Of a DNA stretch of 64,000 nt, positions 1 through 10,516 are shown in pieces. Within the stretch, counting starts at the first letter, position 1; every line of letters starts with the position of its first letter. This DNA comes from Laburnicola sp. R22_1 (Eukaryota; Ascomycota; Dothideomycetes; Pleosporales; Didymosphaeriaceae): NCBI GenBank assembly GCA_014281115.1, contig JACONQ010000010.1, positions 2,170,001 to 2,234,000 of the forward strand, read 5' to 3'. The position numbers and the translations under genes are program-made. Under the pieces are notes generated by a model. It worked only from the letters and a program-made list of their open reading frames with translations. It did no database searches and was not told the origin of the DNA.

Positions 1-1460
1 ACATGCGAAATACCACAGATTGTCAAAATGGACAAGACATTTAATACTGTTGTCGTTAGACTCCGCGACACAGTTTCACTGTTAGTCCCGAATGAGAAAA
101 AAATGGAAAGATTCTACAAAGGGGAGGAGAACGAAAGGCCAAACACCCTCATTGGCATCATTGATACCAAGGGTAGAACTAAAAAAGACATTGAACCCAT
201 TCGAGCTGATCTACGAACCTTTGGCACGAGAACAGGTGGCATGGTCACGTACTGCACTACTCGGAAGACAATTGAGACGTGGATGCAGAAAAACGGTGCC
301 AAGAAAGCAACACAGAAAGACACAGAAGATAATCGATTTCTGCCATCTCAAATGTTGCAAACAATCAACCTCATGCATGGAAACCTCAACTTTGAGCTAG
401 AGGAAGAGGACAAAATTCCCCGACGAAACGATAAGGACCTCATAGTGGTTGGTGCGCACATATCCCACCCCGGCGCAGGGTCGGCAGATCACTGTCCTTC
501 CGTCGCAGCTGTGGTTGCGAACAGGTCCGGCAACGAGGCAATCTTCTTTGGCAGCGCGCGGATCCAATCTACAATCAGGCCCGGGGGAAGCATGCACCGT
601 ACAAAGAACATGCCCCTTGGCCGAAAAACAAATGTCAGAGAAGAAACAGAACTCCATCGTCCGGCACACGGAGTCAACAATTCAAGATCTTCAGACGATG
701 TTGGAGGAGCGCTTCCGTGCATGGCGAGGTGCTCAGAGCCCAGAAATATTATTCTATCGAACCGATATCACATACAAGGATACTGACATTATCAAACGCG
801 ATCTCGATGCTATTTCAGAAGCCCATAAGGCTCTAAAATGGGGAGAACCTCGGATGCGCTACGTTATCGTGAATAAAGGTAGGTCAAATCTATACAATGA
901 AAGCACCCATAGCCAAAAGATTGAGGTCGAAAACGAGAGCTCCTTTCAATTGAGGGTAGAATCTAAATTTGCAGATGGATCAAAAAGCTCAGTGTACAAT
1001 TATTATTGGATGGAGCATATTCCCACAGAAGAAGATGCCTCGATCGTGGAACTGGTAGGTTTACCCGTATGCTCTTCTATTGATTTTTGTTCACTAACTC
1101 TTTTCTCAGACTAAACGCATTAACGGCTGGCACCAGCTTCCAGGGAGAACCGCTCTCCCTCTCCCGGCTCATTACGCGCACAAACTCTCTCGTCGTGTTT
1201 TCGATTATTTTGGATTCGCTATTACCAACGACTTTGACCAAACTCCTAGTGTTCGGAGAGTTTTCTTTAGAGATCCAAAGGATGATCATTTGAACGACCG
1301 TGAGCTGGCAAATTTGATCCATGTTTATCTGAAAAGCGATAACACTGCCACTGTCAAGTCACAAGCCAGCAAGAAGGTCGAAAAGAAGATTCCTCGGTTC
1401 CAGTGGCCGCACCCCCAGTATTGGCACACAAAGCTGGACAACACAATGTTCTTTCTCTGA
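1..1460 (+). CDS. Argonaute (MID end, PIWI domain, C-terminus), 5'-partial
   Basis: 3' part of an Argonaute, the small-RNA-guided effector of RNA silencing. Likely structure join(1..598, 639..1054, 1110..1460), open at the window edge. Codons 1-135 cover the end of MID and the MID-PIWI linker; PIWI begins at the motif VVGAHISHPG (446-475), followed by CPSVAAVVA and GSARIQS, then EILFYR, YVIVNK, the INGWHQLPGRTALPLPAHYAHK block and the end DNTMFFL at 1460. Intron 1055-1109 (55 nt) is clear: GTAGGT donor, CACTAAC branch, CAG acceptor. Between 546 and 640 the frame moves from 1 to 2. A 40-nt GT-AG segment (599-638) would restore it but is very short, so a frameshift is possible. Catalytic tetrad: the first Asp (GAD) is His (CAC, 457-459) and the second (YRD) is Thr (761-763), while the final His (1179-1181) is kept. 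It is therefore probably not a slicer. Identification is firm; functionality is uncertain. Confidence 0.88.
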
Positions 1461-2105
1461 GAGCATACACAGGCGACTCAGGCTTGGAAAGGTCACTCCA
1501 AAGGGCGCGCCACTTGCGAACCATTTTCGCTTCCGATCTTTTACATTTCCTTTTACCAAATTTCCAGTCATGATTCTCTCGTTTGGTCATCAGATTTTTC
1601 CACGCTTTCCTCTTAATTATCGGCCTGTCCTGCACCTCCATCGCATTCCCGGAGTGGAGGTATAAACCAGTCAGGGATTGTACCTTGACCCAGCAAGACG
1701 GATTAGACCCCGCCCTCGTCAGATTTCCCCGTTCTACACCTCCTCTTTTCATTATTATCTTCTACCTGTTTCTATCATTTTGCTATTTATTTCCTTTCGT
1801 TATGTTCACTACATGTTTCTTTTTCCCCCCCTCGCCTAGTTCTTTACCCCTCACTGTCGAATTCAGCACACATCAGCGCTTAATGATGGAACAAGTCCTA
1901 AGCCTGTCCTGCCAATGTTTGGATTTGCGCGTTTGTTTTAGTTTTAGTTTTAGTTTTTTTTACTCACTGTAGTCATTCGTTTAATACAACAGTCACTCCT
2001 TTGAATCTCGACTTGCATACCTAAACTATTTATCTTAATGAAGCTTTTCACACTTACATAACATTCCCCCAAGTTTAATAGGTTGGCGATGTCACGGCAT
2101 CAGAA
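1461..2105. other. intergenic, between convergent stop codons
   Basis: Shared 3' region of the Argonaute and bZIP genes. It holds pyrimidine-rich tracts and a short TTTTAG tandem run near 1936-1956. No gene is supported. A 129-codon open frame at 1583-1972 starts with a hydrophobic stretch but degenerates into Phe/Ser low-complexity sequence. Confidence 0.6.
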
Positions 2106-3134
2106 TCAAATCAATTCATCCCCCCCGCTCCTCCGCGCTCTCTCAATCGCCGCCCTAATAGCGCTCTCTTCCACCACGGGCCCTCGCCCATCGCACTTGA
2201 CACCCCCCTTCAGCTGCGCACACACATGGGCCAAGTCCACAGCGCCCTGCTTAACCAGCGGATGCGCCTGTATAAGATCCCACATCTGACTCGGAGAAAG
2301 CTCCCGGCTCACGTTCTTCGGCCGAGAAGCAGCAGCGTGCTCCTGGTCAGCAGCGCTGTGTATCACACTCCCGTTGGACAGCACCTGCACGTTGTACGGG
2401 TCGTCGCCTTCCTCGTCGTTGGGTAGATGGGCTCCCGGCGAGGGATAGCTCGCTGATACAGGGCGCGACGCCGTGGGCGGGTGTCTGGAGGTGGCGCGCA
2501 GGATCTCGTTCTCGGTGCGGGCACGCTGGAGAGCGAGTTTGAGGCGCTCGTTGTCGGACTGCAGCGAGTGGGCGCTGTTTTCCAGCGCGGACAGCTTGGC
2601 CTCAAGGTCGCGGACGTGGCGTTCTTTGCGCTCGCGGAAGGCGCGCTGGCTGGAAGATGATGGCGTCAGCGCCTCGTCTCATGCATGTATGGAGGCATGG
2701 TATGATGGAGCCGAACTCACGCTGCCCTGTTCTGCGCCTTCCGCCGGCTCTGCGCAGGCGTCAGTCCAGCCGTCTCCCTCTCCTCGCTGCTACTCCGCGT
2801 CCTGCTCCCCGCATTATTATGGTCTTCCGCCTCCTCGCCGCCGATCCCGCTGTCCACGCTGCCGACTGCCGCGGGATCCGGGGACCCATGCCCCTGCGCC
2901 GGAGCCATCTCGTTGCCGAAGGGAAACGCATCGCATGTGCCGGCGAGGAGGCCGGCGTCCAAGGGTTCCAGCGGCTCCTACGCGGAGGTGATTAGCCACG
3001 CTGCCACGCGCTTGCTTGCGGTCCCAGACCATGGCACGTACGATGCTGTGGATGGCGTCTGGGCCGGCGTTGTGGACGAAGCCGTCGGCCGGCATGCCCG
3101 TGTAGTAGGGCGCGCGGAAGTAGGAGAAGTCCAT
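2106..3134 (-). CDS. bZIP transcription factor, Yap/Pap1 type
   Basis: A nuclear DNA-binding regulator of the fungal AP-1/Yap class. Structure: exons 3134-3042, 2977-2721 and 2649-2106, 297 aa. Intron 1 (3041-2978, 64 nt) has GTACGT donor, GGCTAATC branch and TAG acceptor. Intron 2 (2720-2650, 71 nt) has GTGAGT donor and CAG acceptor and splits the basic region, as is common in this family. Residues ~104-130 give RRKAQNRAAQRAFRERKERH, the Yap signature NxxAQRxFR, followed by a leucine zipper (LEAKLSALENSAHSLQ, then heptads through LQRARTENEIL). The C-terminal ~55 residues (MWDLIQAHPLVKQGAVDL...GPVVEESAIRAAIERAR) form a conserved-looking helical domain often found at the end of such fungal bZIPs. 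I chose the ATG at 3134 for its CACCATGG context; an in-frame ATG at 3185 would add 17 residues. No cysteine-rich redox domain is visible, so an oxidative-stress role is not assured. Confidence 0.9.
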
Positions 3135-4020
3135 GGTGCGGTGCGCGGGGCGGAGCGGGCTCGGTCGGATTGGATCGGAATTCACGCGTCGTGCATGTAT
3201 CTATCCACAAGCTAGGGTTTTCGTCGAGAGCAGAGGAAAGTTGCGCGTTTGCGTCTAGTGGACGTTGGGAGAAATTGATATTGCGGCTGACGTATGTTAG
3301 ATTATAGGGCGCGGCGGGCGAGCTTGTGTGGGATCCGTAACTTATCCATGTCGACCCTGTCCGTGCATCATGTTATTCGATCCCATGCATGCGTCGTAGC
3401 AATCCTTTTCAATTCATGCTGAGAATGCAACTGCAAGAATCCCAATCACGCTCGGAGGTAAGACGCATAAGCGTATGCAAAGATCCGTGTCCGCGATAAA
3501 TCTTGCTGCTCGCTGCCATTGTGAGACTGCACTTCTCAATCGACGCAAGATCAGGTAAACATTCGTGAACGTGACATGCTGGTGCTGGTAAACACTGCTA
3601 CTTAACCAGCCAGATTGAGTCTCAAGATCGTGGTCTTTATTAGACTCTCCTGCGTCCCAACATATGTTTCTGGCGCAACGTCTGCTTGTTGAAGTATAGA
3701 GCTGTTACTCCTCCAACACCAGTTATTTTAAGACTGTGAGCCTCGCAGTTGTGAATTTGCATTTGCCTGGCGCGCAACATCTCTCTTTCATCAAACTTTG
3801 GACCCTTGGTGCGAGTTTGTTGTCATGGCTTGAAGATGTAATGTCCGACTCGTAGCAGGGGAGTATATGAGATGTGACGGAGGTGGGGTGCTGGCCAGTC
3901 GCAGCTGGTAGACTGGACAGGGTCCAGCTAGCGGCCAGCGCTTAGCTTCCGCCCGCAACATTCTGCTGCAAAAAGAAATGCCTAAGAGTGTTGAATACGG
4001 CACTAAGGCAACAAAGTTAA
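3135..4020. promoter_or_regulatory. upstream region of the bZIP gene, ending at the AT block
   Basis: 886 bases of normal composition upstream of the bZIP start, presumably promoter and 5' UTR. No gene seen. A segment at ~3855-3900 resembles an LTR-like fragment at ~37215-37260 (shared GTAGCAGGGGAGTA). A start TGTTGAATACGGCACT at ~3985 is the reverse complement of the end of that fragment, so the last ~150 bases may be old LTR debris at the AT-block edge. Composition changes abruptly near 4010-4025. Confidence 0.45.
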
Positions 4021-4300
4021 AAGCCCTTAGCAAAATAGTTAATTTTATACTAATTATAGTAGTATAGTAAATACTTATAGGAGGTAGAATTAGTATAAAT
4101 AAAAGAAACTAGAAATATAATACTACTAACTTTAATTAATATCTATTTATTATTCTTAGTAGTATTTTTAAAGTTATCTATTAAGATGGCTTTTTTAAAG
4201 TAAATTTAAATAGTATATAAAAAGATTTATTAAAGTAAAAGTATTAAAAGATATAATTTAGCTTTAGTAAATATATATAGGTTATAATAAAGCTGCTTTT

Positions 4301-4410
4301 TTATTACCTTTTTACGCTCTTTTTAATTACTAAGCAGGGGGCTTTTTTTGTTATGTTATTTAAGATAAAAGCCTTTATTGTGCTACTCCTAGGTAGTTAA
4401 TTTAACGCTA
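4301..4410 (+). repeat. dispersed ~113-bp repeat R1, copy 1
   Basis: Shares with other copies the order TTTTTACGCTC, AATTACTAAGCAGG, CTTTTTT, AAGATAAAAGCC, CCTAGGTAG, AACGC. RIP-mutated. Confidence 0.75.
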
Positions 4411-4589
4411 TATAATAAAGCTAAAAGTAAATAATTATATACTAGAAAAAAGTTTTACTACTAGTATACTTTATATAGATTATATAATTATATTATCTTC
4501 TTCTCTAGAGTTAATTTATAATATTACGTAATTCTAGACTAGCTATTTAATTAACTACTATATTATATAATTAATATGCACATTTTTGT

Positions 4590-4705
4590 AACTACCTTTT
4601 TACGCCTTTTTTAATTACTAAGCAGAGGGCTCTGCTTTTTTATCATGTTATTTAAGATAAAAGCCTTCGTCGTGCTACTTTTAGATAGTTAATTTAACGC
4701 CATAT
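4590..4705 (+). repeat. dispersed repeat R1, copy 2
   Basis: Same module order as the other R1 copies, with GCAGAGGGCTCTGC (potential hairpin) and an AACGCCATA end. Confidence 0.78.
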
Positions 4706-4739
4706 ATAAGTAATAAATTTTTTAATAAATTTTTTTACG

Positions 4740-4740
<1 letters not shown>

Positions 4741-4792
<52 letters not shown>
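4741..4792. repeat. (TAA)n microsatellite, about 17 units
   Basis: Near-perfect trinucleotide run inside AT-rich DNA, directly after an R1 repeat copy. Confidence 0.95.
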
Positions 4793-4793
<1 letters not shown>

Positions 4794-5021
4794 GTAACTA
4801 ACCTAACTATATTATTACTTTTTTATAGTAAATTTCTTCTTATAACTAGTAAGCTATATAGTATTCTCTAGAACTTTACTAATACTACCTATCTTTATAC
4901 TTCTACTACTACTACTTATCTTTACTTTTATTATATTATTATCTTTACTTTTTCTTATTTTTATACGCCCATAAAATTTTAATTATTTCTAGAAACTTCT
5001 TTTACTATAGCTATACGCGTG

Positions 5022-5175
5022 CGCTCTAGTAATATATTAAAGATTTTTATCGTGTAGAGATTCTAACCAAGGTCGAGTTCGCACTATACACAGAGAGGAG
5101 TAAAATAGAAGGCACTAAAACCTAGTACCTAGCACATAGTGGTAGTAATAAAATATACACAAAATAACAATAATT
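5022..5175 (+). repeat. ~150-bp tRNA-like repeat R3, copy 1
   Basis: Begins ATTAAAGATTTTTATCGTG and contains AGGTCGAGTTCGC, similar to a pol III B box (GGTTCGANNCC), then AGAGAGGAGTAAAATAG and ACCTAGTACCTAGCAC, and ends in an ACAATAATAA-like tail. Possibly a tRNA-derived SINE; no convincing A box seen. Confidence 0.5.
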
Positions 5176-6790
5176 TCGTTATCGACTTTCTACTCTAGTA
5201 ATATATAAAAAATACATTCTTTTAAATAGTTATCTACTACTATATCTTAGTCTATCTTTTAGTCGTACTAATAATATAATAGTAAGAAGCTATTATTATT
5301 ATATAAATATTACTATATTATTACTTAGGACTCTATATACAAAATAGTTATATACTTAAGAATTTAGAATTATATAAAGATTATATGTTAGCTTACTAAA
5401 CACTTTTTTAACCTTTTTTTAGTTTAAGGTTAAAGTAGATTAAGATGGAATATTATATATACTATATACAGTACCTAATTCTAAATAGAAACTAACCTTA
5501 AATATTTAATAATATAATAATAGTTTAAACTTTAAACTTACTTACATCTTACCTATACCTTATAAGCTTCTAACCTATATAAGATTTACTTATAGCGTAT
5601 ATAGCACACCTAGCATATTACTACTACTATTATTAGTTATCTACACTTGCGCTACTACGCAGTATACTCGCTTAAATAAGCTAACTTAATAGTGTTAATA
5701 GCTAGAAGGATCTTATAGATTTATATAACACTCTTGCTATACTAAAGCTTATTAATAAAAACCTTATTCTTTTTCTTTTATATCCCTTATTAAAGAATTC
5801 TAGTACTAATAAGAAGTAATTATATCTACTAAAGTAGGAATATCGTACTACTATTCTTTATAAACTAAACTAGCTACTAGCCTAACTAGTATATAAGAAT
5901 ATAATAAGAATAGCCTTATAAATAGTTAAGTATATCTATTTCTTACACTAGATAAGTATCTTATAAATAAAACAAAACTTTAGTATAGCTATATTAGTAG
6001 TAGTAGTATAAAACTATAGCGTATACTCTTTAGTAATAGTAAGTACTTTTTTAGAAATAATATTAATGCCTAAATAGATAGTAGGGCATAAAGAGATAGT
6101 AGAAGATTTATTAAGGATAACCTTAATATAGTAATAGACCGATAGTGTATCTAATATATACCTTTACCTTAAAAAATATCCTATCTATAAAAAATAGTAC
6201 GTATCTATTAATATAGTAAATATTAACTTATATTATTTATATAAGTTATTAGATTAAATTTATAGGACGGGAAAGCTATTATTAGTAAGTACCTCCAACA
6301 ATTAAGAAATCTCTAACTAGTTATTAATTAGTCTTAATAAGTTATCGAGATTTAAACTCATAGGACGAGAAAGTTAATTAAGGCATATTACTATCTTCTA
6401 ATTTAGAAAAAACTTTGTTGAAAATTTTATTTCACGCTTTGGACAGACAATAGGCCACTAGTGTTGGTTTTCCCTTAACTCCCTTTAAAGGACTTTTTTC
6501 ACTAGGAGAAAGTGCCCCTTATCTACCTATACGATTTGCCTATGGCTGTATTTACTTTACAGAAAATTTAGAAGCAATGGAAACGTTAACAATAATATTA
6601 TTTATAATAATCTAAATAGTAGATTTATAATAATTAGAATAGTAGAGAAAGGATAGCTTATAGTATTATTATGCTAAAGTTTTATTTCTTCTCTAAAGTT
6701 CTAACTATAGCCTTTTTATAAAACCTTTATATATAGGAGCTTTGCGCTAAGACTGCTAAGCTTACTTAGTAGTTTAAATGCGCATTTTTG

Positions 6791-6903
6791 TAATTACCTT
6801 CTTACGCTCTTTTTAATTACTAAGCAGGGGGCTCTGCTTTTTTTATTATATTATTTAAGATAAAAGTCTTTATTATCATACTCCTAGGTAGATAAATTAA
6901 CCC
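6791..6903 (+). repeat. dispersed repeat R1, copy 3
   Basis: Same module order; its upstream flank GCGCATTTTTGTAA resembles the flank of copy 2 (GCACATTTTTGTAA), suggesting those two copies share a longer ancestral unit. Confidence 0.75.
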
Positions 6904-7134
6904 TAATATATAAAGATTAAATATAGCCTAAAATAAATTATTAGTTATAATCTCTACAATAGTATAATTAATCTAGTTCTTTAGTAGGCCTATCTTAACT
7001 ATATTTTATAGTAAGTAGGCTAGATAGCTAATATTTTCTAGCTAGTTATTTATACTAATTTTAAATTCTTTAGTAGCTATTTAACTATAGGCATTAAATA
7101 ATATAATTTTAAATTTCGAATACTAAAAAGGTAT

Positions 7135-7285
7135 TATATTACTATTAAAGATCTTTATTATATAGAGATTCTAACTAAGGTTAAGTCTATACTATATATA
7201 AAGAGAAGTAAATTAGAGGCACTATAACCTAGTATCTAGTATATAGTAGTAATAACAAATTATATATAAAATAATAATAATTTTA
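7135..7285 (+). repeat. tRNA-like repeat R3, copy 2 (RIP-mutated)
   Basis: Same unit with C-to-T changes (AGGTTAAGTCTATAC at the B-box-like site). Homology with the 29.56-kb copy continues about 90 bases past the unit end. Confidence 0.5.
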
Positions 7286-7766
7286 TTATTAATAGTAATT
7301 AATAAATAGTCTACTATCTAGTATAACTAAGTTATATATTATCTCTTAACTAGTAAAAAGCTGTAATAAAGTGTAAAGTTATAACTATAAAAGTAGTATA
7401 GTAATAAAATAGCAAAACTATAGTTTACTATACATATAGTATATAAAGTCTATTTACTTTTATAATATTAATAATACTTAGTATACTAAAAAGTCTTTTT
7501 AATATATAATACTATATCTTTAAAAGTTAACTCTTTATTAATTATATCTAGTAATATAATATTTTAGTACTCTAACTACACTACTTTTTCTATATTAGGT
7601 AGTATAGCTATAGTAAAGTTTAACCCCTTTTTTATAAAAATAATTCTCTAACTAGGTGTAATTACGTACCCGTAATTATATAAGTAGTACTATTTTAGCC
7701 CTACTTTTTCTTTATAAGCGTATATATAGTTTGGCTCTTTAGCCTCTTTTCCTATATAGTAAGCTT

Positions 7767-7862
7767 TACTATCTTAAAGCACTTTTCTATATTAATAACA
7801 GTAGGAGGAATAACTACTATTATTGTAATAATTTTATTAGAAACTCCTTAGTCGTAAAAAAA
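7767..7862 (+). mobile_element. SINE-like element R2, copy 1, with poly(A) and 15-bp TSD
   Basis: 96-bp insert within the left LTR of host copy 1, ending in seven A. Flanked by the exact duplication CTATATAGTAAGCTT (7752-7766 and 7863-7877). Variable-length TSD plus poly(A) indicates target-primed reverse transcription. Confidence 0.82.
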
Positions 7863-8389
7863 CTATATAGTAAGCTTATCTACTTTGCTTACTAAATCTA
7901 AGATTCTAGCTTATTTTCCTTTAATAGTTGTAAGCCTAGCGCTTTAAGATTATAGGCTAATTCTCCCTACGCACTTATATATTAGAATTCTAATTTATAC
8001 ACTCTAATTACTTCTTGCTAATTATTTTTCATTATTTTTTATATTTAAATCTTACCTATAATTAAGATAATAGATACTGTAATTCTTACTATAAAGGTGC
8101 TGCTTACTAACTAAGCGAGCTAGTCTTTCTAATTTATCTAGCTCTAATTTTATGCTTAGTCTAAAGGGATCTAGCATTTTATTAATCCTAACGCTAAAAA
8201 GATCCTTAATTAAAATCTAGTCTAACTAACTTATTCTATACTTCTAGATAAAATAGCAAGTATAAGCAACGCTACATACAATAATTAAATTAAAGTCTAT
8301 AGTATATAGATTATAGAATATTAAGTAGAAGTATAAGACTAGCAGATTAATAAAATAAAAATCTAGAATCTTACCTTATAGGTTTATAC

Positions 8390-8485
8390 AATCTTAAAAC
8401 GCTTTTATGTGTCTATAACGCAGGAGGAATAACTACTATTATTGTAATATTTTTATTAGAAACCCCTTAGTTGCAAAAAAAAAAT
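8390..8485 (+). mobile_element. SINE-like element R2, copy 2, with poly(A) and 13-bp TSD
   Basis: Also 96 bp, with tail A10 then T, flanked by TATAGGTTTATAC (8377-8389 and 8486-8498). The body shares AGGAGGAATAACTACTATTA and ATTAGAAAC with copy 1. Confidence 0.82.
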
Positions 8486-8917
8486 TATAGGTTTATACTA
8501 TAGTGTCCTAAGATCTACTAGCACTAGCTATAATTACGCTAAATAATAAAAAGAAGATCTTTTTATAAGCGCTTATTAAGATACTTTAAAAGAATCTAGC
8601 TCTAATAAAAGCGAGTACAAAGAACCTAGTATGCACCTAATACTAAGCATACCTTAAAAAAGCCAAGTATAGAAAGTAGATATCTAAAACTTAGTATAGG
8701 GAGTAGTAGCTCTTTTTAATAAAACTAAGAGTTTTAAGCTTTCTAATATAGAAAGTAAGCTTGCTATATACAACTTCTTAGATATACTAGTAATTAAGCT
8801 TACACTAGAATAGGCCTAATTTATAAACTAGTGTCTAATATAGTTTGTTTTATAGCTTTTCCTTATAGCGTTATATTGTATACTAAAAGGTCTGTAATGT
8901 TTCTCTTTCTAATATAG

Positions 8918-9030
8918 TTTTTTTGCGACTAAGAAGTTTCTAATAAAAATATTATAATTATAGTAGATATTCCTCCTGCTATTATATACACAGAAAAGCG
9001 TTTTAAGGTATTAATAAAAAGGAGTTAGTG
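8918..9030 (-). mobile_element. SINE-like element R2, copy 3, minus orientation, longer 5' end
   Basis: Starts with a T run (poly(A) on the other strand) followed by GCGACTAAGAAGTTTCTAAT. It extends past the AAAGCG position where copies 1 and 2 begin, so family members differ in length at the 5' end. Confidence 0.7.
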
Positions 9031-9169
9031 TCTTATATAAAATACCTTACTTAGTATTAAAGTAATAAATCTTGCTAATATTAGGAAGGTCTATTCTATA
9101 CTTATTTAGAAGCACTAGCTTTAATTAACTAATAGTAAGTTGTTAGGTGTATTTATAATGATTACTAGT

Positions 9170-10213
9170 TAAAATAATAATTAGAAGAAGCAAGATAGTG
9201 GTAGCTTAAATAAAAAGACTTATAAGTATAAGACAAATAAGTATCCTTGTAAAAAAAAGAAGTATATATTGGACCCTTTAGACTACTAATATCTTTAAAC
9301 TGCTATTACTAGCAAATGCCCTAAAGGAGTGCTACTAATTACCCTTACTAAGAAAGAATATAAAAGTATTAATAATTATTTAGCATCTCTATAATAAAAG
9401 AAGCTTTATAGTAAGATTAAAATAGAAGAATAGAAGACTATATCTACAGTAAGAAGCTTATCTACTTCTACCTACCCAGAGTTAATAGCTTGCACTCTAA
9501 TTAATTTATTAGTCTTTAATAAGTAGCTGTAGAAGAGCTTAGAGGTATACTTAATAATATATCCTAGTAATTATCTACTTGCATAAAGCACTATTCTAAA
9601 TAGAGAAGTAGTAGTTTACCTTATTAATAATTATTTACTTCTATATCTAGCTTGTTTAGAAAAGTAAGCTTAACCTAGAATATTAAAGCTAGAACTTAGG
9701 CCCTTCTAATTTTAAAGATAAAAGATTAACTTATAAAGAGTATGCTTACTAGTAAGTATAGTATATATATAAAGGATTTTTACTTAAGAATATTAAGGTT
9801 ATTAAAGAATTTTATATTAATATTGTCTCTAAAGCTTGCCTAAAAAGGTAGAGATCTAGTACCTAGATTTAGATAGATTGTTATATATAGAAGCTCTTAC
9901 TTAGAATATTATCTTAGTAGAACTAAGCAATATTTATAATTTTACCTTTATTAAATATAAGCCTCTTTCTTACTATTCTTTAGCTATAGCAATGAGACAA
10001 TAATATTATAATCTTCTATAAGTAAATACTAAGAAACTCTAGTATCTTTAATTAGGTTACTTAGGTTAGTAAGCACTTTAAGCTCTAGTTTAGAATGCGC
10101 AAAATATATATATCTTTAGTACTTAAAGAAAGAACTATTAGCACTACTTTATAATATATATAATAAAAGTATTTTTAAAATACTAAAGGGAATAATTTCT
10201 AAAACTATTCTAC
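9170..10213 (+). pseudogene. copia gag/protease region of host copy 1, RIP-degraded
   Basis: Part of the gag-side coding region, alignable with ~18170-20113 of copy 2. All frames contain many TAG/TAA. It is interrupted at 10213 by the young element; the sequence resumes at 13721 exactly where copy 2 (20105-20130) reads through. Confidence 0.55.
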
Positions 10214-10488
10214 TGTTGAATGGGTACTCTACAGCTAGCTGTATAGACATCGAATTCTAATCCTCTATACTGGCAAGCGTGGAGGGTGTACGGGGCAATC
10301 GTACGAGGAAAAGGAAATAACATAACAGAACGACTTGGTATTGATTGCTTGTCTCTAGAGAGGGTGCGGATGGAAAGGAGAAGATCCTGCGGCGCACGGG
10401 CATCACGTGATCCCCACGTGATGCCATCGTGCGGCAATATTGAAACCTCAACACCCTCAGGTGCCCTTGCCCGTACGATGTACGGACA
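10214..10488 (-). repeat. 3' LTR of the young copia element
   Basis: 275 bp; plus strand starts TGTTGAATGGG and ends TGTACGGACA. Lacks the 14-bp duplication found in the other LTR. Confidence 0.93.
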
Positions 10489-10516
10489 CTGGCAACTTTT
10501 TGTTTTGAGGTTGCTG

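Larger units (their letters stand above)
4021..7629. other. AT-rich RIP-degraded DNA, no intact gene
   Basis: TpA-dense sequence in which every frame is broken every few codons. I see three copies of the ~113-bp repeat (R1), two of the tRNA-like repeat (R3) and a (TAA)n microsatellite. No transposon protein could be recognised. One island (~6415-6590) keeps normal composition with intact CpA and may be a later insertion. Confidence 0.6.

Noticed and set aside
397..722. Minus-strand frames over the Argonaute
   Set aside because: Antisense shadows of a well-recognised PIWI domain.
1583..1972. 129-codon plus-strand frame with a signal-peptide-like start
   Set aside because: Becomes Phe/Ser low complexity from pyrimidine tracts, no domain, lies in the 3' region between two convergent genes.
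6240..6400. tRNA gene suggested by GAGTTTAAATCTC
   Set aside because: Only a T-arm-like piece is seen, twice, in RIPed DNA; no full cloverleaf.
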